Below are positions 41,431-50,664 of a stretch of DNA of 64,000 nucleotides, piece by piece. A model generated the notes under the pieces. That model had not been told where the DNA came from. It was given only the letters and a program-made list of their open reading frames with translations, and ran no database searches. Source of the DNA: Planctomycetota bacterium (GTDB taxonomy: Bacteria > Planctomycetota > UBA1135); contig SHNF01000009.1 of NCBI GenBank assembly GCA_004295085.1, forward strand, positions 558,001 to 622,000, in the 5' to 3' direction. The position numbers were made by a program, and so were the translations under genes. Each line of letters opens with the position of its first letter. Within the stretch, counting starts at the first letter, position 1.

Positions 41431-42402
41431 ATGAAACTCCTCCTCACATCCCTGGGAGTCGTCCTGCTTGCGGCCACCCCGGCGGCCGCCCAGACCGACC
41501 TCGGTCCCCTCAACCTCCCCGGCAGCTTCGCTCCCTTGCCCTTCGGCGAGGACTTCGAGACTGCGGCGGGGGTGGTCCCCGGCTACATGGCGCTCACGGC
41601 CATCAACTCCACCACTCTCGTGGCCGATCCCGAGGCGTGGTGCAACATCGGCAACCTCGGCGCGTGCATGAACCCCTACGGCGGCAGCTTCGCGCTCGAG
41701 ATGGGGCTCATCCCGGGTTCGACCAACTACCACAACGTTCGCAACGCGATGGTCATCGGGCTGGACGGCACCGGCTACGGCGGCAGCACGCTCATGACCT
41801 GCCAGGCCTACGAAGACGGCGAGGAGACGAACGCGGTGGATGGCATCTGGGTGAGCGCCGACGGCATCGGCTGGTACCGCTGCACGACCGCGACCACCTG
41901 GGGCACGATCGTCGGGCCCATCGGCGCATGGGAGCGGCTCACGGGCATCGACCTGGCATCCACACCAGTGAGCACCGCCGGCCCCTTCTACCTTGCCTTC
42001 GTCCAGGAGGACAACTTCCCGTACAACGACCTGGACGGCGTGGGCATCGATGAGATCGACATCCCGCAGGACCTCTACTACCCGAGCTACGCCGCGAGCA
42101 CGCTGACCGCGGGCTACTACGCCACGCTCACCGTGACCGAGGCGCCGCCGGACGGCACCGCCTTCTACCTCATGTCCTTCACCGGCACCGGCAGCGCCAC
42201 CTTCATGGGCGTGACCACCGGCCTCGCGGCACCCATCCGCAACTTCGTGACCCTGCCGCTGGATCCCGGCGGCACCGCCATCTACGCGGCCATCGTGCCT
42301 GCCGGACTGACGGGTACCACGATCTATCATCAGGTGGTGACTGCCGACTCGATCATGGCCGCCGCCTGGACATCCAACGTGATCACGTCGACGATCCTCT
42401 GA
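41431..42402 (+). CDS. Secreted protein of unknown function with C-terminal beta module
   Basis: 323 residues; start MKLLLTSLGVVLLAATPAAAQ is a clear signal peptide. The body (about 30-225) has LPFGEDFETAAG, GSFALEMGL and a pattern of aromatic and glycine residues resembling jelly-roll or MAM-like ectodomains, but I do not recognise it. From about residue 228 (YAASTLTAGYYATLTVTEAP) to the end it resembles the terminal modules of the subtilase (11730-13217) and the beta-helix protein (55158-57011). Probably extracellular. A strong terminator follows. Confidence 0.75.
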   Translation: MKLLLTSLGVVLLAATPAAAQTDLGPLNLPGSFAPLPFGEDFETAAGVVPGYMALTAINSTTLVADPEAWCNIGNLGACMNPYGGSFALEMGLIPGSTNYHNVRNAMVIGLDGTGYGGSTLMTCQAYEDGEETNAVDGIWVSADGIGWYRCTTATTWGTIVGPIGAWERLTGIDLASTPVSTAGPFYLAFVQEDNFPYNDLDGVGIDEIDIPQDLYYPSYAASTLTAGYYATLTVTEAPPDGTAFYLMSFTGTGSATFMGVTTGLAAPIRNFVTLPLDPGGTAIYAAIVPAGLTGTTIYHQVVTADSIMAAAWTSNVITSTIL

Positions 42403-42428
42403 CGACTGCCTGCGGCAAAGTCTTCGGC

Positions 42429-42454
42429 GAGCCCGCCCCGGACGGGGCGGGCTC
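42429..42454 (+). terminator. Rho-independent-type terminator
   Basis: A perfect 11-bp stem (GAGCCCGCCCC at 42429-42439 with GGGGCGGGCTC at 42444-42454) and a 4-base loop, followed by CACTTTGTTT. It sits 27 bases after the stop of the secreted protein gene and is a convincing end of transcript. Confidence 0.75.
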
Positions 42455-42671
42455 CACTTTGTTTCCGGCGACGCCTCCTGTCTGAGCCCTTCGTACATGC
42501 GCAGGGGCTGCCCGGATTCTCCCCGGGCCCTACGTCCATGAGCGCGCTCGCGTACGCAATACGGGGAAGGCTGCTGCGGCGGCGCGCCTCCTACGATGCC
42601 GTCCCCTGCTGCGGGATCGCGGTCCTGGCATCCAGGGAAACGGAGCGAGAGGAGGAGACGCTGAGGAGCTC

Positions 42672-44657
42672 ATGACGGCCGCCGTCGACTACGAGACCCG
42701 GCGCCGGCGGATGGTGGAGCGCCAGATCGCCGGGCGGGGCGTGCGCTCGCCCGAGGTCCTGGCGGCCATGTCCCGCGTGCGGCGCGAGGGTTACGTGCCT
42801 TCCTACCTGGGGGAGTTCGCCTACGAGGACACGCCTCTTCCGATCGAGGAGGAGCAGACCATCTCGCAGCCTTATATCGTGGCCTTCATGCTCGATGCCC
42901 TCGGGCTGGAGGGCGGCGAGCGCGTCCTCGAGATCGGCACGGGCTCGGGCTATGCGGCGGCGGTGCTGGCCGAGATCGCGGGCGAGGTCTACACGATCGA
43001 GCGGCACGAGCGCCTGGCGCGCCAGGCCGCCGAGCGCTTGCGGAGCGATGAGTACGCGAACGTCCACGTGCGCCACGGGGACGGGACCCTGGGCTGGCCG
43101 GAAGCGGCACCGTTCGACGCCATTGTCGTCGCGGCCGGCGGTCCTCAGGTGCCCGAGTCGCTGCGCCAGCAGCTGGCCGTGGGCGGGCGTCTGGTGATTC
43201 CGGTGGGCGAGGCGGTGGGCTTCCAGAAGCTCATCCGCGTGACGCGGGTCGCGGCCGAGCGCTACCGGCGGGAGGAGCTGGCGGACGTGCGCTTCGTGCC
43301 CCTGGTCGGCGCCGAGGGCTGGCGTGAGGAGCAGCCGGCGCGCGCCCGCGTCCCGCGGCCCTTGCCCGTCGCGACGCTCGTGCGTGCCAGCGCCGAACCC
43401 TTCACGTCGATCGAAACGGCCGACCTGGAGCCGCTGCTGCGGCGCATCGGCGAGGCGCGCGTGGTCCTCCTGGGCGAGTCCACGCACGGCACGTCGGAGT
43501 TCTACCGGATGCGGGCGCGCATCACGCGCGAGCTGATCGCGCGCAAGGGCTTCGACATCGTGGCTGTCGAGGCCGACTGGACCGACGCGGCGCGCATCGA
43601 CCACTTCGTGCGCGCGCGCGATGTGCCGCGGGGCGAGTGGCAGGCCTTCGCGCGCTTCCCGACCTGGATGTGGCGCAACCGGGACGTGCGCGACCTGGTC
43701 GACTGGCTCCGCGACCATGACCAGGGACTCGCCCCTGAGCGGCGCGCGCGCTTCGCCGGGCTCGACCTGTACGGCATGCACAACTCGATCGCGGCCGTGC
43801 TGCAGTACCTGGACCAGGTCGACCCCGGGGCGGCCGCCCTGGCGCGGGAGCGCTACGCCTGCCTGACGCCCTGGCAGAGCGATCCCGCCGCCTACGGGCG
43901 CGCGGCGCTCGCGGGAGCTTACCGCTCCTGCGAGCCGGATGTCGTGCGCGTGCTGCAGGACCTCCTGGCGCAGCGGATGGACGCGCTGCGGCGCGAGGAC
44001 GAGCCCTTTTTCGAAGCCCTGCAGAACGCGCGCGCGGTGGCCGAGGCGGAGTCCTACTACCGGGCCATGTACTACGGTTCCGCGGAGTCCTGGAACCTGC
44101 GCGACCGGCACATGTTCCTGACCCTGCAGCGCCTGCTCGAGTTCCACGGCCCGCATTCGAAAGCCGTGGTCTGGGCCCACAACAGCCACGTAGGCGATGC
44201 CTCGGCCACCGAGATGGCGGCGCGCGGGGAGTGGAACATCGGCCAGCTGTGCCGCGAGCACTTCGGTCCGGCGGCCTACTCGGTCGGGTTCGGCACCGAC
44301 CGCGGCACCGTGGCCGCAGCCTCGTACTGGGACGGCCCGCTCGAGATCAAGCACGTGCGTCCCGCGCACGAGCAGAGCTATGAGCGCCTGTGCCGCGACT
44401 CCGGGGTGTCCTCGTTCCTGCTCCCGCTCCGCCATCCACGCCAGCCCGAGCTGCCGCGCGAGCTGGCCGAGGCGCGGCTCGAGCGCGCGATCGGGGTCAT
44501 CTACCGCCCGGAGACGGAGCGCGCCAGTCACTACTTCCACGCCGTGCTCCCGCGGCAGTTCGACGAGTTCATTTGGTTCGAGCAGACCAAGGCCGTGCAG
44601 CCGCTGGAGACGCGCGAGCTGGAGGGCATGCCGGAGACGTATCCGTTCGGCTTGTAG
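42672..44657 (+). CDS. Fusion: protein-L-isoaspartate O-methyltransferase + erythromycin-esterase-like domain
   Basis: 661 residues. Residues 1-215 are a PIMT: EDTPLPIEEEQTISQPYIVA and the SAM site VLEIGTGSGYAAAVLA (85-100). From about 230 an erythromycin-esterase-family domain follows, with GESTHGTSEFY (about 267-277), VEADWTD and VWAHNSHVGDAS (about 499-510), the catalytic His/Glu region of EreA-like enzymes. Known: PIMT repairs isoaspartyl residues in aged proteins. The Ere-like domains found in such chromosomal settings have no proven macrolide activity, so I do not call it a resistance gene. It fits a stress-repair island. Confidence 0.9.
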   Translation: MTAAVDYETRRRRMVERQIAGRGVRSPEVLAAMSRVRREGYVPSYLGEFAYEDTPLPIEEEQTISQPYIVAFMLDALGLEGGERVLEIGTGSGYAAAVLAEIAGEVYTIERHERLARQAAERLRSDEYANVHVRHGDGTLGWPEAAPFDAIVVAAGGPQVPESLRQQLAVGGRLVIPVGEAVGFQKLIRVTRVAAERYRREELADVRFVPLVGAEGWREEQPARARVPRPLPVATLVRASAEPFTSIETADLEPLLRRIGEARVVLLGESTHGTSEFYRMRARITRELIARKGFDIVAVEADWTDAARIDHFVRARDVPRGEWQAFARFPTWMWRNRDVRDLVDWLRDHDQGLAPERRARFAGLDLYGMHNSIAAVLQYLDQVDPGAAALARERYACLTPWQSDPAAYGRAALAGAYRSCEPDVVRVLQDLLAQRMDALRREDEPFFEALQNARAVAEAESYYRAMYYGSAESWNLRDRHMFLTLQRLLEFHGPHSKAVVWAHNSHVGDASATEMAARGEWNIGQLCREHFGPAAYSVGFGTDRGTVAAASYWDGPLEIKHVRPAHEQSYERLCRDSGVSSFLLPLRHPRQPELPRELAEARLERAIGVIYRPETERASHYFHAVLPRQFDEFIWFEQTKAVQPLETRELEGMPETYPFGL

Positions 44658-44689
44658 GAGAGCTCCGCGTCCTAAAATACATTCTGGGG

Positions 44690-45610
44690 ATGTCCCTCCA
44701 CCACGCTTCCGCGGTGCGCGCGACGCATCGGACCGCGCGCGCCGAAGCGCGGCCGCGTGCCAGCGCGTGCGCAGTCATGGGCCTGCTGGGATCCTGGTGC
44801 GCCGCGTGCGCTGCTCCCGCCAGCGTTCCGTCAGCGCGCGCCGTCAATCGCGTTCCTCTGACCATCACCGTTCCCGGCGACCAGGCCAGCGGCGAGGTGG
44901 GCGGCATGGCCGTGCCCGTCACGTATCGAGGACAGTTGCGCTACCTCGCCGTGGACACCGGATCGGCCTTGACGTTTCTCTACCTGGGGGAGGACGAGCC
45001 CGAGTACATCGAGAACGCCGGGACCGTTCAGATCGGTTCCGAGACCATCGTTCTTCCCGGCCGCAGGCTCGAAGCCGATGACGAAACCGGACTCGGAATC
45101 GTCGGCGTGCTCGGCGCGAACTTCTTCACGCAGGTGCCGGCGGCATTCGATCCCGTGCAGGGAACGATCTCGCGGCACGTCGACGTCTCCCGCCTCGAGC
45201 GCGCGGAGGAGTACACGGCGATTCCATTCGAGGAGATCGAGGATCACGTGCTCGTGCGGGTGCTCGTCGATGGCCAGGCCTTGCGGCTCCTCTGGGACAC
45301 GGGTTGCCCGCATCTGCTCTGGATCGGTCAGGACGGCCGAGCAGGTGACGAGATGTCCCTGGCCGAGGACGTCGAGGGCTCGCGGTTTCCGATGTACGTC
45401 GGCCAGGCGAGCCTCGTCCTGGGCAACGAGCCGGCGCGCACGATCGTGGCCCTGAGAGCTCCCCGCTTCCCTTATTTCGAGGGAACCGTTGCGGCCCTCG
45501 GCGGCGACATCCAGGGCCTGGCGGGGCAGTCCGTCTTCGGGTTCAGGCGCATGCTCTTCGATCCCCAGGCCGGCCGCATCCTGCTGGGGCCGGCCGAGCG
45601 GGCGCGTTGA
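44690..45610 (+). CDS. Retropepsin-like aspartic protease, probable lipoprotein
   Basis: 306 residues from the ATG at 44690; an internal start at MGLLGSWCAAC would place a lipobox near the N-terminus and may be the real one. Two catalytic-type motifs: VDTGSALTFLYL (about residue 88) and WDTGCPHLLWIG (about 203), each followed by hydrophobic-hydrophobic-Gly segments (GVLGANFF, GQSVFGF). One chain thus carries both aspartates, as in pepsin-like duplicated folds. Probably an envelope protease or peptide-binding protein; the substrate is unknown. Confidence 0.75.
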   Translation: MSLHHASAVRATHRTARAEARPRASACAVMGLLGSWCAACAAPASVPSARAVNRVPLTITVPGDQASGEVGGMAVPVTYRGQLRYLAVDTGSALTFLYLGEDEPEYIENAGTVQIGSETIVLPGRRLEADDETGLGIVGVLGANFFTQVPAAFDPVQGTISRHVDVSRLERAEEYTAIPFEEIEDHVLVRVLVDGQALRLLWDTGCPHLLWIGQDGRAGDEMSLAEDVEGSRFPMYVGQASLVLGNEPARTIVALRAPRFPYFEGTVAALGGDIQGLAGQSVFGFRRMLFDPQAGRILLGPAERAR

Positions 45611-45824
45611 GGTGGAACGGCTTCCAGCGCGAGCGGGGTGCGGAAGGAGGCAGTCAGGCGGGGACCGCGTTGCTGGAAGGTGGCGGGCTGCTCTTCGGCA
45701 GTGAAGGCGCCACGGCGCGCCGTTGCCGGGGCCGCAGCCGCAGTCCTCGGGCGGGAACACCGGGGCAGGGTGACCTCCGCCGGCGCCAATCAGGCCCGGG
45801 CGCGGCGGTAGCTTGATTGGCCCC

Positions 45825-47843
45825 ATGCGCCCCCTGCACTGCGTCCTGCTCCTGGCCTCCCTGTTGTGGTCGTGCGCGACCGTTCCCGGCGCGCCTTCGG
45901 ACGAAGAGCGGATGGACTGGTGGCGCGAGGCGCGCTTCGGGATGTTCATCCACTGGGGCCTGTACGCCATTCCGGCGGGCACCTGGGGCCAGGAGACCGG
46001 CCACGGCGAGTGGATCATGAACACGGCGCAGATCCCGGTGGAGGAGTACGAGAAGCTCCGCGAGCAGTTCAACCCGGTGAAGTTCGACGCCGACGAGATC
46101 GTGACGATCGCGAAGAACGCCGGCATGAAGTACATCGTGATCACGAGCAAGCACCACGACGGGTTCGCCTTGTTCGATTCCGCGGTGAGCGACTACGACG
46201 TGATGGCCACGCCGTTCCGGCGCGACATCCTGCGGGAGCTGGCGGAGGCCTGCGCGCGCCAGGGCGTCCGCATGTGCTGGTACCACTCGATCATGGACTG
46301 GCACCATCCGGACTACCTGCCGCGCCGCGAGTGGGAGGCGCGCCCTGCGGAGGGCGCCGACTTCAACCGCTACGTGCAGTACCTGCACGGCCAGGTGACG
46401 GAGCTGCTGACGAATTACGGGCCCATCGGGGTGATGTGGTTCGACGGCGAGTGGGAGAGCACGTGGAAGCACGAGTACGGACAGCCCTTGTACGACCTGT
46501 GCCGCCGGCTGCAGCCCAGCGTGATCGTGAACAACCGGGTGGACGTGGGCCGCGGCGGCATGGGCGGGTTCACCCAGGATGCGGGCCTGGCGGGGGACTT
46601 CGGCACGCCCGAGCAGGAGATCCCGGCCATGGGGGTCCCGGGCGTGGACTGGGAGACCTGCATGACGATGAACGACCACTGGGGCTACAACTCCCACGAC
46701 AAGAACTTCAAGTCCACGCGCGCGCTGATCCGGATGCTGGTGGACATCGCCAGCAAGGGCGGGAACTACCTGCTGAACGTCGGGCCGACCGCGGAGGGCG
46801 AGATCCCGCCGGAGAGCGTGCAGCGGCTGGAGGAGATCGGGCGCTGGATGGCCGTGAACGGCGCGGCGATCCATGGAACCGTGGCCAGCCCGTTTCCGGG
46901 CCTCCCGTGGGGGCGCGCGACGCTGAAGCCCGGGAGGAACCCGGTGCTGTACCTGCACGTGTTCGAGTGGCCGCGCGACGGAGTGCTGGTGGTGCCGGGA
47001 CTGGGCAGCGATCCACGGCGCGTCTCGCTGCTGGCCGATCCGGCGCGCGAGCTGCGCTGGGAGCGCGTGGAATCGGACCTGCGCGTGTCGGTGCCGTCAT
47101 CGGCGCCGGACGCGGACTGCACGGTGGTCGCGCTGCAGCTCGCCGGTGCCCCGGTGGTGTACCGCACCCCGGAGATCCGCGCGGCCGGCGACATCTTCGT
47201 GCGGTTCCTGGACGTGGAGATCGCGGCCGGGACGCCAGGGGTCGAGGCGCGCTACACGACGGACGGCACGGATCCGGAGGCCGGCTCGGAGTCGTGGCGC
47301 GGGAGGCTGCGCGTCCAGGAGAGCTGCGTGGTGAAGGCGCGCGCCTTCCACAGGGGCCGGCCGGTGAGCGCCGTGGCCGAGCGGACGTTCACGCGGGTGG
47401 CGCCGATCCCGGGCGCGGCGCAGGTCCAGGGCGAGCCGGGGCTGCGGCGCGAGACCTTCCGCGGCGACTGGAACCGCCTGCCGGACTACGCGGCGATGCG
47501 GCCGCTGGCCTCCGAGGTGGCCGCGGGCATCGCGCCGCTGGCGGAGGAGTACGTGGGCTTGCGCTACCGCGGTTTCGTGTTCGCGCCCGCGGACGAGGTG
47601 TACACGCTGGCGCTGACGGCCGACGACGGCGCCTGCCTGTGGATCGGAGAGCGGCTGGTGGTGGACAACGACGGCCTGCACAGTCCGGCGGAGAAGCGCG
47701 GCCAGATCGCGCTGGGGCGGGGCTGGCACCCGATCCGCGTCGAGTGGTTCAACAAGACCGGCGGCTACGAACTGGCTGTGCGCATGGGCGCGGGTGCGGC
47801 GTCTCCCGGCGCCGCGCTCGAGCTGCGGGCCGCCGCTCCCTGA
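45825..47843 (+). CDS. Alpha-L-fucosidase (GH29) with C-terminal PA14 domain, lipoprotein
   Basis: 672 residues. Lipobox LLWSC at 13-17. The GH29 catalytic domain (about 30-360) has WWREARFGMFIHWGLYA, TSKHHDGFALFDS, and the nucleophile D207 in VMWFDGEWES; the acid/base region follows. A small chitobiase-like beta domain (FVRFLDVEIAAG...ARYTTDGTDPEA) spans about 460-520 and a PA14 sugar-binding domain about 540-670 (YVGLRYRGFVFAPADEVYTL, DDGACLWIGERLV). Known: hydrolyses alpha-L-fucosyl links with retention. The released fucose could feed the sugar-acid operon at 26910-29908. Confidence 0.94.
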   Translation: MRPLHCVLLLASLLWSCATVPGAPSDEERMDWWREARFGMFIHWGLYAIPAGTWGQETGHGEWIMNTAQIPVEEYEKLREQFNPVKFDADEIVTIAKNAGMKYIVITSKHHDGFALFDSAVSDYDVMATPFRRDILRELAEACARQGVRMCWYHSIMDWHHPDYLPRREWEARPAEGADFNRYVQYLHGQVTELLTNYGPIGVMWFDGEWESTWKHEYGQPLYDLCRRLQPSVIVNNRVDVGRGGMGGFTQDAGLAGDFGTPEQEIPAMGVPGVDWETCMTMNDHWGYNSHDKNFKSTRALIRMLVDIASKGGNYLLNVGPTAEGEIPPESVQRLEEIGRWMAVNGAAIHGTVASPFPGLPWGRATLKPGRNPVLYLHVFEWPRDGVLVVPGLGSDPRRVSLLADPARELRWERVESDLRVSVPSSAPDADCTVVALQLAGAPVVYRTPEIRAAGDIFVRFLDVEIAAGTPGVEARYTTDGTDPEAGSESWRGRLRVQESCVVKARAFHRGRPVSAVAERTFTRVAPIPGAAQVQGEPGLRRETFRGDWNRLPDYAAMRPLASEVAAGIAPLAEEYVGLRYRGFVFAPADEVYTLALTADDGACLWIGERLVVDNDGLHSPAEKRGQIALGRGWHPIRVEWFNKTGGYELAVRMGAGAASPGAALELRAAAP

Positions 47844-47848
47844 GTTCC

Positions 47849-48562
47849 TTATTTGTAAACGCCGTTGCGGAAGGCGAGCAAGCGGGCGCGCAGCTGCGCC
47901 CGGATCGGATCCAGGGCCGAGTTGCCCAGCTCGTTGACCAGCTCGGCGGGGTCCCGCACCAGGTCATAGAGTTCCAGATCCTGGAGGGCGAAGCCTTGGG
48001 TGAGCTTGTACCGGCCGTCGCAGATCATGTACGCACCCTCAGCCTGGCAGAACACGTACGGATTGACCGGCGGCCCGCCGAGCAGCTCGTCCTTGACGCT
48101 GCGCCCCTGCACGCTGTCTGGAATCGCAATGCCGGCGAGGTCGAGGATCGTCGGCATGATGTCCACGTGCTCGATCAGGCCGGCGCGCACCGTGGCCTCC
48201 GGCAACTGTCCCGGCCAGGAGAAGATCAGTCCCGGATTGACGACCCCGGTCTGGTCCGGGTAGCGCCCCGTGAGCAGCGTCGCTCGGGCCGGACTGCACA
48301 CGGGGTACTGGCAGTAGCCGCCCGTGCATCGCACGCCTGCCGAAGCCAGCGCGTCCAGGTTCGGCGTGACCGTGAACTGCTCGTCCGGGGGCACTCGGGC
48401 GTTGCGATACGCCGACACCATGGCCGCGGGGTGGTCGTCGCTGACGACGAGGATGATGTTGGGCGGCGCCGTTCGGCCGCGGCTCTGCCCGGAAGCCGGT
48501 GCGGTGCCGGTGATCAACAGACCCGTGCACAGCAAGACATAGTGGTGGCACAGCAGTTGCAT
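47849..48562 (-). pseudogene. Sulfatase with large in-frame internal deletion
   Basis: 237 residues from the ATG at 48562, against about 440-500 for the family. Signal peptide, IILVVSDDHPAAM (metal aspartates) and the formylglycine motif CSPARATLLTGRYPDQTG are intact. The text then jumps near 48240 straight to GLIFSWPGQLPEA, which in full sulfatases comes some 180 residues later, followed by a normal C-terminus (HVDIMPTILDLAGI, LYDLVRDPAE). The missing part carries the active-site Lys/His and the DNG metal ligands, so it cannot be a normal sulfatase. The frame is unbroken, so the deletion is recent or the product has another use. Confidence 0.75.
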
Positions 48563-48701
48563 GGAGTTCACCTTGGAGGAACCGAGCGCACGTTGGCCAG
48601 CGCCGCACGGCACGCGTGCGCCGGCGCGCGACCTGACGCCTCCTAGGTGGGCCGGCCGCCGGAGACTCTCACCGGAAATCCATCAGAAGCTGCGCCGCCC
48701 T

Positions 48702-50645
48702 TCAGCGCAGCAGCTCGCGCAGCTTCGGCTCCAGCGCCTGCATCCACAGCTCGTAGCCGCGCCGGGTCAGGTGCAGGAAGTCCGGCATCACGTCCCTGGA
48801 GATCGTGCCGTCCGGCTCCAGGAAGGCCGAGCCGATGTCGAGATAGAAGACGCGCGCGTTGTCGGCCAGGCGCTCGAGGATCTGGTTGGCGGCGGCGTTG
48901 TTGCGGCGCAGGCGGTCCTCCGGCGTCTCGCCGCGGGGGAAGATGCCCAGCAGCAGGACCTTGGTCTCGGGCATGCGCCGCTGCAGTTCGGCGACGATGG
49001 CGGCGACGCCGTCGCCGATCATCTGCGGCGTGTGTCCGGCGTTGCCGCTGTTGTTGGTGCCGATCATGAGCACGAGCAGCTGCGGGTGGAGCGCATCCAG
49101 GTGCCCTTGACGCAGGCGCCACAGGACGTGAGCGGTCTCGTCGCCGCTCACGCCCAGGTTGATGGCGCCCAGCGGCACCAGCTTCGAGTCCCAGGCGTCG
49201 CGGCCGTTCCATTCCCAGCCTTCGGTGATCGAGTCGCCGAGGAACGCCAGGCGCGCGTCCGGCTGCTGGCGGGCGCGCAGCTCCAGCTCCGCCACGCGCG
49301 GCGCCGCCCAGTCGTAAGGGCTGGGCGCCGGGAGGGTGGCGGCGTGCTGCGGAATGCCGTCACGCGCGCCGTCCAGCGGGCGCACGTAGATGTTGGCGAA
49401 CTGGATCGGGTGCCCATGGTGCTGCAGGGCAATGGGGCCGCGCGGCTTCACCCCCGGAAGCTGCGCGTCGAGCAGGACCGACTGCCCGTTCAGCGCGACG
49501 CTCAGCCGGTCGCCGGCCATGGTGATGACGAAGCGGTTCCACTGGCCCGGAGGCGCGTCGGCGGCGACGCGCGGGGTGGCGCCGGCGCGCACCTCCGGCG
49601 GCTGGGAGGCATCGGTGCGGTAGCCGTAGACTTCGCCGGAGCCGACCGGCCAGCACCAGATGTTTACCTGGCTCTTGTCGCTGCCGCGCAGGTAGATGCC
49701 GCTGTCCCCGTACTCGGCCACGCGCTGGGTCAGGGGCTTGCCTGCGGCGTCCATGGCCTGCGAGCCGTCGGGCAGCAGCACCGGAAGGTCGGCGTCGTGC
49801 GGCGCGCCGGACCAGCGCCAGTCCACGATGAGCTGGAAGTCGCCGAACTCGTCCCGGCTCCACAGGTGGTCGCCCTTGCCGTCGTAGTCGAGGATCCAGT
49901 CCTGCACGGTCCAGTGGCCCTCGTTGGCGGGAGTGAGGTTCCACCCGGAAAGGTCCTGGCCGTTGAGCAGGCTGGTGAAGCCGAGGTCCGGCTCGGCCGC
50001 GGGTGCGATGGTGCGCGACGGCGCCAGCTCCTGGATGCGGATGTTGCGGAAGTGCACCTCGGAGCCCTCGGACTCCAGGCAGATGTAACCCTTGCACGGC
50101 GTGACCGCGAAGCCGCCGCTCACCACCTTGCCGTTGACCGCGAGCTGCAGCGTGCCGTCCCGGCACGTGACGCGGTAGTGGTTCCACGCGGGGGCGGGCT
50201 TGGCACGCTTCTCGCTGGGCAGGCAGCGCTCCCAGCCGTTCGGGTGCGGTCGGTCCGGGGTCATGCGCGCGCCGTGGATGCTGAAGATGTCGCCGTGGCT
50301 GGTGTAGTTCTCGGTCTCGACGCCGTCCATCACCTGCACCTCGATGGAGCGGGTGAAAGGCTGGCCCGGGGCCGGGATCGGGTCGCTCCAGAGGAACAGC
50401 CCGGCGTTGCCGCCCTTCTGGAGATGGCGGTATTCCAGCTCCAGCACGAAATTCTCGTACATGCGGTCGCTGCGCAGCACGCCGGTGGGACGGCCGGAGC
50501 ACACGATCATGCCGTCCTTCACCGTCCAGGTGTCGGGCGCGCAGTTGACGTTGGTCCAGCCGCTCAAGTCCTGGCCGTTGAACAGCGGGTGGAAGCCGTC
50601 CTGCTGGGCCAGCGTCAGACCGAGAAGAAGCGCGGTGAGAGCCAT
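48702..50645 (-). CDS. Two DUF1080 domains fused to an SGNH hydrolase, secreted
   Basis: 647 residues, start MALTALLLGLTLAQQ (signal peptide). Two DUF1080 (3-keto-disaccharide hydrolase) domains each open with LFNGQDLSGW or LLNGQDLSGW (about 20-205 and 225-430). A GDSL/SGNH domain covers about 450-647 with LAFLGDSITEGWEW, GTNNSG and the C-terminal D-x-x-H of MPDFLHLTRRGY. Known: DUF1080 proteins act on oxidised glycosides or as sugar-binding jelly rolls; SGNH enzymes remove acyl groups. Together they suggest deacetylation plus cleavage of a modified polysaccharide outside the cell. Confidence 0.92.
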   Translation of the reverse strand: MALTALLLGLTLAQQDGFHPLFNGQDLSGWTNVNCAPDTWTVKDGMIVCSGRPTGVLRSDRMYENFVLELEYRHLQKGGNAGLFLWSDPIPAPGQPFTRSIEVQVMDGVETENYTSHGDIFSIHGARMTPDRPHPNGWERCLPSEKRAKPAPAWNHYRVTCRDGTLQLAVNGKVVSGGFAVTPCKGYICLESEGSEVHFRNIRIQELAPSRTIAPAAEPDLGFTSLLNGQDLSGWNLTPANEGHWTVQDWILDYDGKGDHLWSRDEFGDFQLIVDWRWSGAPHDADLPVLLPDGSQAMDAAGKPLTQRVAEYGDSGIYLRGSDKSQVNIWCWPVGSGEVYGYRTDASQPPEVRAGATPRVAADAPPGQWNRFVITMAGDRLSVALNGQSVLLDAQLPGVKPRGPIALQHHGHPIQFANIYVRPLDGARDGIPQHAATLPAPSPYDWAAPRVAELELRARQQPDARLAFLGDSITEGWEWNGRDAWDSKLVPLGAINLGVSGDETAHVLWRLRQGHLDALHPQLLVLMIGTNNSGNAGHTPQMIGDGVAAIVAELQRRMPETKVLLLGIFPRGETPEDRLRRNNAAANQILERLADNARVFYLDIGSAFLEPDGTISRDVMPDFLHLTRRGYELWMQALEPKLRELLR

Positions 50646-50664
50646 CGTGCGCGATTCTAGCCTT

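Noticed and set aside
43380..44657. Macrolide resistance gene (erythromycin esterase)
   Set aside because: The domain is fused to PIMT and sits in a chromosomal stress setting without mobile elements; family members of this kind are not shown to confer resistance.
48561..50660. Plus-strand open frame of 699 codons opposite the DUF1080-SGNH gene
   Set aside because: Antisense shadow: the minus-strand reading has two DUF1080 domains and an SGNH triad, while the plus reading has no recognisable domain.
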